Below, piece after piece: positions 57,174 to 64,000 of a stretch of 64,000 bases of DNA (its first letter is position 1; every line of letters starts with the position of its first letter). Both the position numbers and the translations under genes were made by a program. Source of the DNA: Saccharopolyspora kobensis. GTDB lineage: Bacteria; Actinomycetota; Actinomycetes; Mycobacteriales; Pseudonocardiaceae. Under the pieces are notes generated by a model, which was not told where the DNA came from, ran no database searches, and saw nothing but the letters and a program-made list of their open reading frames with translations. The stretch is taken from NCBI RefSeq assembly GCF_900108315.1, contig NZ_FNVB01000008.1:123581-187580 (forward strand). Direction: 5' to 3'.

Positions 57174-58085
57174 ATGGCTATGGAGATCGGGATCTTCCTG
57201 CCGCAGATGGAAATTCCGGCGGTGGAGATCCGGGAAGCCGCCTACCACGCGGTGGACGCCGAACTCGACTCGGTGTGGTGCGGTGACCACCTCGCCGACG
57301 GAGTTCCGGTGCTCGACGGGATGCTGGCGCTGGCGACCGCGGCGGCGGTCACGGAGTGCATCGACATCGGCTTCGCCGTGTACCTGCCCGCGCTGCGCAC
57401 GCACGTCTGCGCGGCCAAGCAGATCGCGACCCTGCAGCAGCTGACCGGCGGCGACCGGCTGCACCTGGGCATCGGCGTCGGCGACCACGACAGCGGCTGG
57501 GACGCCGTCGGCGTCGACCCGACCACGCGCGGCGCGCGCACCGACGAGTTCCTGCAGCTCCTGCCGTCGCTGCTGGCCGGCGAGCCGACCTCCCTGCCCG
57601 GCGGGCCCACGGTCCACCTCGCCCCGCCGGTCCCCGCGCCGCCGCTGTGGATCGGCGGAACCTCCCCCGCGGCGATGCGCCGGACGGCCCGGTACGGCGA
57701 CGGGTGGTTCGCCGCCCTGCAGAGCCCGGAGGAGATCCGCGCCAAGTCCACCCGGCTCCGCGACCTCGCCGAGCAGCACGACCGCCCGGCGCCCCGCCTG
57801 GCCACCGTGGTGCAGTGCGCGTTCGCCAAGCGGCCGGACCCGAAGCTGGGCGAGAACCTGGCCGGCGAGGTCGCGGCCACCTACGGCATCCCGGTCGAGG
57901 CGGCGCGCGCCGCCACCTGCGCGGGAACCCCGGCGCAGGTGGCGGAACAGCTGGCGGCCTACGCGGAGGCGGGTGTGGAGAAGCTGGCCGTCGCGGTGAC
58001 CGGCGACTGGCACCGCGGCTGCGAGTTCCTCGGCGAAACCCGCCGCCTCCTCAGCCCGGAACCCCGCCCCAGGTGCCGCACCTGA
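57174..58085 (+). CDS. LLM-class (luciferase-like) F420/flavin oxidoreductase
   Basis: A 303-residue luciferase-like monooxygenase-fold protein: MEIGIFLPQMEIP, DSVWCGDHLADG, TGGDRLHLGIGVGDHDSGWDAVG and PLWIGGTSPAAMRRTARYGDGWF. The pattern fits F420-dependent enzymes of actinomycetes. The substrate is unknown. AGGAG precedes ATG 57174; ATG 57180 is an alternative. Confidence 0.9.
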   Translation: MAMEIGIFLPQMEIPAVEIREAAYHAVDAELDSVWCGDHLADGVPVLDGMLALATAAAVTECIDIGFAVYLPALRTHVCAAKQIATLQQLTGGDRLHLGIGVGDHDSGWDAVGVDPTTRGARTDEFLQLLPSLLAGEPTSLPGGPTVHLAPPVPAPPLWIGGTSPAAMRRTARYGDGWFAALQSPEEIRAKSTRLRDLAEQHDRPAPRLATVVQCAFAKRPDPKLGENLAGEVAATYGIPVEAARAATCAGTPAQVAEQLAAYAEAGVEKLAVAVTGDWHRGCEFLGETRRLLSPEPRPRCRT

Positions 58086-58111
58086 CGGGCTCGCACGTCC
58101 CGATGGGTGGG

Positions 58112-58152
58112 CCCGTGAGCGCTTCGGGTCACTTCCCCCAGAACGCTCACGG
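58112..58152. repeat. Family C-like inverted repeat, copy 3
   Basis: CCCGTGAGCG (58112-58121) pairs with CGCTCACGGG (58143-58152). The inner part (TTCGGG/CCCCAGAA) differs from copies 1 and 2 and lacks CTATAG. It lies between convergent genes. Confidence 0.6.
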
Positions 58153-58178
58153 GATCAGCTGAATCGGAGCCGATCGCG

Positions 58179-59171
58179 TCACTCGCGGCCTGCGGCGGTG
58201 AAGGACATGTCCGCGTAGCGGGTGCCCGCGACCTGGGCGGCGATCGGTTCCAGGACGGCCAGGTCGGCCGGGGTGAGAGCCAGGTCCGTCGCGGCGAGGT
58301 TCTCGTCCAGGCGGGCGCGGCGACGGGTGCCGGGGATCGGCACCACCGTCAGGCCTTCCCGCGCGTGCAGCCAGGCCAGCGCCACCTGCGCCGGCGTCGC
58401 GTCGTGGCGTTGCGCGACTTCGCGCAGCGGCTGCAGCAGTTCGGCGTTGTGGGCCGCGTTCTCGCCGGAGTACTGCGGGAAGTTGCGGCGGAAGTCGCCC
58501 TCCGAGAGCTTCTCCGCCGCCGTGAACGCACCGGTGAGGAAACCGCGGCCGAGCGGCGAGTACGGCACCAGAGCCACACCCAGCTCCGCGGCCGCCGGCA
58601 CCGCCGTGTTCTCCACATCTCGGTTGAACACCGACCACTCGCTCTGCACCGCGGAGATCGGGTGCACCGCGTGCGCCGCGCGGAGCTCGTCGCCGGTCAC
58701 CTCGGACAGCCCGAGGTGGCGCACCTTGCCCTCGGCGACCAGCTCCGCCATCGCGCCCACCGTTTCCTCGATCGGCACCGACGGATCGAGGCGGTGCATG
58801 TAGTAGAGGTCGATCTCGTCGACGCCGAGCCGCCGCAGACTCGCTTCCGCCGCCGAGCGGACGTAAGCCGCATCGCCCCGGAACCCGCGGTAGTGCGGGT
58901 CGTCGGCCTTGCGGACGATGCCGAACTTGGTCGCGATCACCACCTGCTCGCGGTTGGCCCGCACGAACGGCGACAGGAACTCCTCGTTGGCGCCCATCCC
59001 GTAGGCGTCGGCCGTGTCGAACAGGGTCACGCCGCGCGCCAGCGCGTGCTCCAGCGTGCGCCGGGCCTCGTCCTGGTCGGTGGGCCCGTAGAACTCGCTC
59101 ATCCCCATGCAGCCGAGGCCCTGCGCCCCGACCACCGGACCGGATCCCAGCCGAACCTGCCGCAACGTCAT
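58179..59171 (-). CDS. Aldo/keto reductase (Tas/AKR13-type)
   Basis: A 330-residue AKR: FDTADAYGMGANEEFL with catalytic Asp/Tyr, VIATKFG with Lys, LYYMHRLDPSVPIEETVGAM with His, and the cofactor motif PIPGTRRRARLDENL. It reduces carbonyl compounds with NADPH. ATG 59171 follows GGAG. It is divergent from an XRE/MmyB regulator. Confidence 0.92.
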   Translation of the reverse strand: MTLRQVRLGSGPVVGAQGLGCMGMSEFYGPTDQDEARRTLEHALARGVTLFDTADAYGMGANEEFLSPFVRANREQVVIATKFGIVRKADDPHYRGFRGDAAYVRSAAEASLRRLGVDEIDLYYMHRLDPSVPIEETVGAMAELVAEGKVRHLGLSEVTGDELRAAHAVHPISAVQSEWSVFNRDVENTAVPAAAELGVALVPYSPLGRGFLTGAFTAAEKLSEGDFRRNFPQYSGENAAHNAELLQPLREVAQRHDATPAQVALAWLHAREGLTVVPIPGTRRRARLDENLAATDLALTPADLAVLEPIAAQVAGTRYADMSFTAAGRE

Positions 59172-59284
59172 CTCGTCATCTCCTTCGTCGGTCCTCCGAT
59201 GGTCGCCGGGTTCACCGCCGCGCGGCAGGTCGCGCTTCTCCTGGGAGTGGCACACCCAGGCTGTGCGCGTGGCAGCATCGAAGG

Positions 59285-60142
59285 GTGAGCAACGAGCTGG
59301 GCAGCTTCCTGCGGGCGTGCCGCGACCGCCGCAAACCGGGCGACGTGGGTCTCCCGCCCGGTACCGGTGTGCGGCGCACACCGGGGCTGCGGCGCGAAGA
59401 GGTCGCCGCCATCACCGGGATCAGCTCGGACTACTACACGCGGCTGGAGCAGGGCCGCGAGCGCCACCCGAGCGATGCCGTGCTGGACGCGCTGGCGCGC
59501 GGGCTGCTGCTCGACGCCACTGAGCGCCAGCACCTGCACAACCTCGCGCGACACGCATCGGGCGCCCGGAACCCGGAACAGCCGGAGGCCGAGGCGGTGC
59601 GGCTGAGCGTGCTGCGCCTGCTCGACACGCTGGCCGGGCCCGCCTACGTGCTGAACCGCCGCAACGACATGCTGGCCGCGAATCCGGCCGGACTGGCGCT
59701 GCTCGCCGACATCGACCAGTGGCCCGCGCACCGCCGCAACACCACGCGCTACCTGTTCCTGCACCCCACCGCGCGCAAGCTGATGGCGCCGTGGGCCGAG
59801 ATCGCCGAGAACTCGGTGGCCGACCTGCGCGCCACCTTCGGCGACAACCCGGCCGATGCCCGGCTGAAGGCGCTGATCGACGAGCTGACGCTCAAGAGCG
59901 AGGAGTTCCCGGCGATGTGGGCGCGCCACGAGGTGCAGCCGAAGTCGGCCGGGATCAAGAACTTCGACCACCCCGCGGTCGGCCCGATGTCCCTGACCTA
60001 CGAACTCCTGGGCATCTCCGGCACCGACCAGCGGATCGTCGTCTACCAAGCCGAACCGGGCACCTCCGACCATGACGCCCTGGAGCTGCTGAACCTGGTC
60101 GCCCGCCGCGAGCACCGCGCGGTCCCCGAGCACCGCACCTGA
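59285..60142 (+). CDS. XRE-family regulator with MmyB-like ligand domain
   Basis: A 285-residue regulator with HTH RRTPGLRREEVAAITGISSDYYTRLEQGRERHP and an MmyB-like ligand domain (GPAYVLNRRNDMLAANPAGLALLADI). Such regulators often sit next to NAD(P)-dependent oxidoreductases, as here with the divergent aldo/keto reductase, which it probably controls. GTG 59285. Confidence 0.92.
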   Translation: MSNELGSFLRACRDRRKPGDVGLPPGTGVRRTPGLRREEVAAITGISSDYYTRLEQGRERHPSDAVLDALARGLLLDATERQHLHNLARHASGARNPEQPEAEAVRLSVLRLLDTLAGPAYVLNRRNDMLAANPAGLALLADIDQWPAHRRNTTRYLFLHPTARKLMAPWAEIAENSVADLRATFGDNPADARLKALIDELTLKSEEFPAMWARHEVQPKSAGIKNFDHPAVGPMSLTYELLGISGTDQRIVVYQAEPGTSDHDALELLNLVARREHRAVPEHRT

Positions 60143-60169
60143 CTCCGCTGTGGACAGACGGGTGTGCGT

Positions 60170-60700
60170 TCAGCGGCTTCCGACGACTTCTCGCTGGTAG
60201 AGGCTGGTGGGCCAGCGCGCGTGCGGCGGGTCGGCAACGTGCTCGAAGCCCGCTCCTTCGTAGTAGCGGCGCAGCACCGGGTTGTTGCTCGCGGTGGACA
60301 ACCGCACGTACGGCCAGCCCCGTTCGGCCGCTTTGCCGGAAACCCACTCGATGATCCGGTAACCGAGTCCCGCACCGCTCGCACACCGGGCGACCGCGAG
60401 CCTGGAGATGTAGTAAGCCGGTGCCACCTCCGAGCCCCAGAGCTCGACTTCGTCTTCGGAGACGACAGCAGTGGCGACCGGCCTCCTCGCGGCGTCTTCC
60501 ACCAGGAGCGCTTCTCCAGCGGCGATCTGCGCGCGGACGGACGCCGCCGGGAAGCGCTTCGGCCACTGCGCGATGCCGCGATCGCGGAGCCAAGCCGCTG
60601 CTTCGGCCAGCAGGTCGAGCACGACGTCCTGCTCACCCGGGCGGGCAGGGCGGATGAGGAGGTCGCCGGACAGGGTCTCGGGTCGGGCGAGAACGGCCAT
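60170..60700 (-). CDS. GNAT-family N-acetyltransferase
   Basis: A 176-residue acetyltransferase: YISRLAVARCASGAGLGYRIIEW is the acetyl-CoA-binding motif A, followed by LSTASNNPVLRRYYEGAGFEHV. Acceptor unknown. ATG 60700 lies in a GC-rich leader with no obvious ribosome-binding site. Alone between convergent and unrelated genes. Confidence 0.9.
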   Translation of the reverse strand: MAVLARPETLSGDLLIRPARPGEQDVVLDLLAEAAAWLRDRGIAQWPKRFPAASVRAQIAAGEALLVEDAARRPVATAVVSEDEVELWGSEVAPAYYISRLAVARCASGAGLGYRIIEWVSGKAAERGWPYVRLSTASNNPVLRRYYEGAGFEHVADPPHARWPTSLYQREVVGSR

Positions 60701-60794
60701 GCACCGATGGTGCACCGGAGACCCCCCGGGGGTGCCCTGGCCTTCGGCCCGCGAGCTTTGCGCGTCGCAGCAGGCTCGCGGGCCGATGTCCGGG

Positions 60795-61559
60795 TCACAT
60801 GTGGGTGCCGCCGTCGACGCGGAGCTCGGTGCCGGTGACGAAGGCCCCGTCGTCGGAGGCCAGCGCCGCCACCAGGCCCGCGACCGTCTCCGGCGGGGCC
60901 ATGCCCTTCATGACCACCGGGTAGAGCTTGGTGAACAGGCTCATGTCCGCGTCCTCGGGCAGGCCGGGGCCGCGGCCGGTGGTCATGCCGCTGCTGATCG
61001 AGCCGGGCGCCAGCGCGACCGCGCGGAGGCCCTGCGAGGCGTATTCGCTGGCCAGCACGTGGGTGAACGACTGGATCCCGCCCTTGGAGGCGGCGTAGGC
61101 GGCCATGTACGGGTGCGCGAAGCTCGCCGAGGTCGAGCTGAAGTTGACCACCACGCCGCGGCCGGACTCCAGCAGCGCGGGCAGCGCTTCCCTGGTCACC
61201 AGGAACGTGCCGGTCAGGTTGATCTGCAGGATCGAGTTCCAGAACTCCAGCGTGGTCTCGTGGGTGTGCGCCGAGCGCAGGACGCCCGCCGCGTTCACCA
61301 GCACGTCGAGCCCGCCGAGCTCGGCCACCGCGCCCGCCACGCCCGCGCGCACAGCGGCTTCGTCGGCGATGTCGACGGCCATCGTGCTCAGGCGCTCGGC
61401 GTTGTCCGCCGCCGCGGCCTTGGTCGCCGCCAAACCATCCTCGTCGCGGTCCAGCGCGACGACCCGTCCGCCTTCGGCGAGGATCCGCTGCACCGTGGCC
61501 TGCCCGATCCCGGAGCCGGCACCCGTGATCAGCACCCGGCGATCCGCGAAGCGTTCCAT
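60795..61559 (-). CDS. Short-chain dehydrogenase/reductase
   Basis: A 254-residue classical SDR: TGAGSGIG cofactor loop, NAAGVLRS, Ser in FSSTSASF, YAASKGG, and VDGGTHM at the C-terminus. It is divergent from a TetR gene with two palindromes between, so it is probably induced by its substrate. NAD preference is suggested by Asp after VVALDRDE. Confidence 0.93.
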   Translation of the reverse strand: MERFADRRVLITGAGSGIGQATVQRILAEGGRVVALDRDEDGLAATKAAAADNAERLSTMAVDIADEAAVRAGVAGAVAELGGLDVLVNAAGVLRSAHTHETTLEFWNSILQINLTGTFLVTREALPALLESGRGVVVNFSSTSASFAHPYMAAYAASKGGIQSFTHVLASEYASQGLRAVALAPGSISSGMTTGRGPGLPEDADMSLFTKLYPVVMKGMAPPETVAGLVAALASDDGAFVTGTELRVDGGTHM

Positions 61560-61579
61560 GACTGTCCCCTTCCCTCATT

Positions 61580-61611
61580 GACACGTCGTGTCGCTATGGC
61601 ACAACGTGCCA
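61580..61611. promoter_or_regulatory. Paired TetR operators
   Basis: GACACGTCGTGTC (61580-61592) and TGGCACAACGTGCCA (61597-61611), both palindromic with a three-base centre, lie between the divergent SDR and TetR genes. Confidence 0.75.
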
Positions 61612-61640
61612 CGTCGGCAGTTTGTTCCTAAACTGGGGGT

Positions 61641-62234
61641 GTGAGCCTCACCGAACGCCGCAAGGCGGCCACCCAGCTGGAGATCGCTCGCGCGGCCGCC
61701 GCGCTGTTCGCCGAGCACGGCTCCGACGGCACGACGGCCGAGTCGATCGCGGAGCGGGCGGGCGTGAGCCTCCGCACCTTCTACCGCTACTTCCGCACCA
61801 AGCAGGACGCCGTCGCACCGCTGCTGAACTTCGGCGCCCGCCGCTGGCAGGACCTCCTGGCCGAGACGCCCGACGACGTCCCGCTGCCGGAAGCCCTGGA
61901 ACGAGCGGCGCAACGCGCGATGACCGTCCGCGAAGCGGACGAGGCCGGCTCCCTCGAATGGACCCGCGGCCTCCTCCGCGCGGCGGTCGACGACCCGGCC
62001 CTGCGCACGGTGTGGGCAACGGTGAACCAGGACTCGGAGCAACAGCTCCTGCCGCTCCTCGCCCGGCGCATCGGCGCGGAACCGACCGACCTCCGGGTCC
62101 GCCTGACAGCGGCGGCGGCCACCACGGCGATCCGCGTGGCCGTCGAGACCTGGGCGGCGGCGGAAGCCGAATCGCCGCCGGTCGCGGATCTCGCCGCCCA
62201 CTGCATGCGGAACCTCACCGCCGGGCTCACCTGA
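61641..62234 (+). CDS. TetR-family regulator
   Basis: A 197-residue TetR protein with HTH TTAESIAERAGVSLRTFYRYF and a helical ligand domain. TAAACT (61629-61634) is six bases before the GTG, so it is leaderless. It probably represses the divergent SDR through the paired sites at 61580-61611. Confidence 0.92.
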   Translation: MSLTERRKAATQLEIARAAAALFAEHGSDGTTAESIAERAGVSLRTFYRYFRTKQDAVAPLLNFGARRWQDLLAETPDDVPLPEALERAAQRAMTVREADEAGSLEWTRGLLRAAVDDPALRTVWATVNQDSEQQLLPLLARRIGAEPTDLRVRLTAAAATTAIRVAVETWAAAEAESPPVADLAAHCMRNLTAGLT

Positions 62235-62344
62235 GTTCAGCCGGCCCCGGTTCGGGATGCGAGACCACGGCACCCGCGCACTTCACGGCGGATGTTCGCA
62301 GATGGGCACTCGGAATTGCCGGGAGTTCTCTACGATTCCGCCGC

Positions 62345-63967
62345 GTGCTCGAACACAACGAGGTTGAGGACCTGCTGATCAAAGCGGCGCGGTCCGGCGA
62401 ACTGGTGGACATCTCGAACGAGCCGGATCGCGACGTGCGCGCAGTGGTGATCCGCAGCTTGCTCAGGGATGAAGGAGCCGAGAAGCCCGATCCGCGCGGG
62501 GTCCGACTCCGAGGCGCCCGCATCATCGGAGGCCTCGATCTCACCGACGTCCGCACGTCGGTTCCGCTGGTGCTGACCTCCTGCGAGCACGAGGCGCCCA
62601 TCGTCCTCGAACGTGCCCACCTGCCCTACTTGGACATCTCCGACAGCACGTTCCCCGAGTTCCTCGGTGATTGCTTCATCTGCGACAACGACGTCGTCAT
62701 GGCGGAGGTCCGCTGCCGGCGGATCAGGCTCATCAACAGCAAGATCACCGGAATGCTGAACGTGTCCGGTGCGGTGTTGACCGCGACCGACGAGCCCGCG
62801 CTGCACGCGGACAGGATGGCCGTCAACCACCTGGCGGCCATCGGCCTGCGAGCCTCGTCGGACAGCGAACTCGGCACACTTCGGCTGCTCGACGCCACCA
62901 TTCCCGGACAACTCGACCTGCACGCAGCGGCCATCGATGCGACCAGAGGCCCAGCACTCGCCGCGGACTGGATCAAGGTCAACAGCGGCTTGCTGATCGG
63001 AGACGGCTTCCGGGCCACCTCCAACAGCGCCCTCGGCGCAATTCGCCTGCCCGGCGCGACCATCACCGGGCAACTCCTCCTCACCGGGGCGACCATCACG
63101 GCGTCCGAAGGCCCGGCGCTCTTCGCGGACCGGCTCACCGTCCACGGCAGCGTGCACCTGAGCACGGGGTTTCGAGCCAGCTCGACCAGCGAGGAGGCGA
63201 CTCTGCGCCTACCCGGAGCGACCATCACCGGCCAGTTCAGGCTGCGCGAAGCCGAGGTGACCAACGCGGCTGCCGCGCACCTCGTCCTCGATCTGGCCTC
63301 GGCGCAGGTGCAAGGCGATCTCGTCCTGTCGCTGCAGACGATCTCCGGAGAGGACAACCATCCCTTCCAGATGCAGGTCAACGGGTTCGCATACCCCTTC
63401 ATCCCGCGGGAAGCGGGGTGCCAGGAATGGCTCCGGCTGCTGGCCGAGCACACGCCCGAATACGCTGCTCAGCCCTACCAACAACTCGCTGCCGTCTACC
63501 GCGCCGCAGGGCACGATCGCGAAGTCCGGCGGATCCTCATCGCCCAGCAGGTCGACCACCGCCGCCGGGGCCACCTCGGCAACCGCATCCAGAAGCTGCT
63601 GCACCGCGCCAACGGCGCATTCATCGGGTATGGCCACCGGCCCTGGCGCGCACTCGCGTTCCTGGCCCTCGTCGGCCTCGTCGCCGTAGCCGTGGCCACT
63701 TCCGCGAGCCTGCTCGGGTTCGCCGTTCATCCCGTCAAATCGCCCGGTGAAGCGCCGACTGCGTGCTCTTCCGCCGAAGCGATCGGGCTCGCGCTGGACA
63801 CCTCGATACCCGTGCTCAAACTCGGCGGCGAGAAGAAGTGCGAGATCGCCGCGACCGGGTGGGGCCAGGCCTTCTACCTGGCCAACTACCTGCTGCAGAT
63901 GCTCGGCTGGGCATTCGCCACGCTCTTCGTCGCCGGATACACGGGGCTGGTCCGGAAGAACAGCTGA
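62345..63967 (+). CDS. Membrane protein with beta-repeat (bactofilin/pentapeptide-like) domain
   Basis: A 540-residue protein of unknown function. Residues ~140-300 hold three repeats of about 41 residues with the pattern GPAL-AD-V-L-GFRA-S-S-L-RLPGATITGQL, predicted to stack as a right-handed beta-helix like pentapeptide-repeat or bactofilin-like proteins. A helical region follows (~360-420), then two C-terminal membrane segments (~435-460 and ~505-525). TACGAT is eight bases before GTG 62345, so it may be leaderless. Related proteins occur in actinomycetes as membrane proteins of unknown role. Confidence 0.7.
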   Translation: MLEHNEVEDLLIKAARSGELVDISNEPDRDVRAVVIRSLLRDEGAEKPDPRGVRLRGARIIGGLDLTDVRTSVPLVLTSCEHEAPIVLERAHLPYLDISDSTFPEFLGDCFICDNDVVMAEVRCRRIRLINSKITGMLNVSGAVLTATDEPALHADRMAVNHLAAIGLRASSDSELGTLRLLDATIPGQLDLHAAAIDATRGPALAADWIKVNSGLLIGDGFRATSNSALGAIRLPGATITGQLLLTGATITASEGPALFADRLTVHGSVHLSTGFRASSTSEEATLRLPGATITGQFRLREAEVTNAAAAHLVLDLASAQVQGDLVLSLQTISGEDNHPFQMQVNGFAYPFIPREAGCQEWLRLLAEHTPEYAAQPYQQLAAVYRAAGHDREVRRILIAQQVDHRRRGHLGNRIQKLLHRANGAFIGYGHRPWRALAFLALVGLVAVAVATSASLLGFAVHPVKSPGEAPTACSSAEAIGLALDTSIPVLKLGGEKKCEIAATGWGQAFYLANYLLQMLGWAFATLFVAGYTGLVRKNS

Positions 63968-64000
63968 CCTCGGCACCCCGGGCGGTGCGGAAGCAGCGCA

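Overview
The window is 64 kb of chromosome from a high-GC actinomycete. Genes start with ATG, GTG or TTG, and most third codon positions are G or C. A mycothiol gene (mshA), a HbhA-like protein, an L,D-transpeptidase, CGNR and MmyB-type regulators and a gamma-butyrolactone-receptor-like TetR point to Actinomycetes. A filamentous Pseudonocardiales member (Saccharopolyspora-like) is my best guess, by inference only. I see no prophage, integrase, intact insertion sequence or CRISPR array.

Layout. (1) 1-16 kb is a cell-envelope and housekeeping block that shares many members with the mycobacterial murB-mshA-hbhA neighbourhood: mshA (cut by the left edge), L,D-transpeptidase, SDR, murB, DUF2505, DUF2516, hbhA-like and its XRE partner. 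A maleylpyruvate-isomerase-fold protein, a drug exporter with an AraC regulator, purU, an old yellow enzyme with a MerR regulator, and YbaK are interspersed. (2) 16-20 kb holds small orphan genes, DUF445 and an aminotransferase. (3) 20-26.3 kb holds an operon-like group: ECF sigma factor, small beta-sandwich protein and TPR-CHAT caspase-like protein, next to a cytoplasmic subtilisin and a Pro-rich exported protein. This is the best candidate for an under-described system. (4) 26.6-33.4 kb has a MocR/YczE pair, an ABC-F ATPase, a frameshifted SnoaL gene, a hydrolase/TetR pair and a tRNA Glu-Asp-Phe operon. (5) 33.6-41.6 kb has the butyrolactone-receptor homologue, a small metal-binding protein, and an acyl-CoA dehydrogenase/biotin carboxylase/carboxyltransferase operon under a divergent TetR. 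(6) 41.7-64 kb is accessory metabolism: an isolated cytochrome oxidase subunit I, an arylsulfotransferase-like protein, MFS, aldo/keto reductases, a FAD monooxygenase, a MetE-like enzyme, secreted chorismate mutase, an LLM oxidoreductase, several regulator/enzyme pairs and a beta-repeat membrane protein at the right edge.

Three families of short dispersed palindromic elements run through the window. Family B is a 139-bp AT-rich composite with two 44-bp palindromes flanking a hairpin; one 44-bp unit sits in frame inside the biotin carboxylase gene. Family A is a two-hairpin element at gene 3' ends whose stem changes by paired substitutions between copies. Family C is a CTATAG-centred inverted repeat. 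Many genes also look leaderless, with a -10 box 6-8 bases before the start codon.
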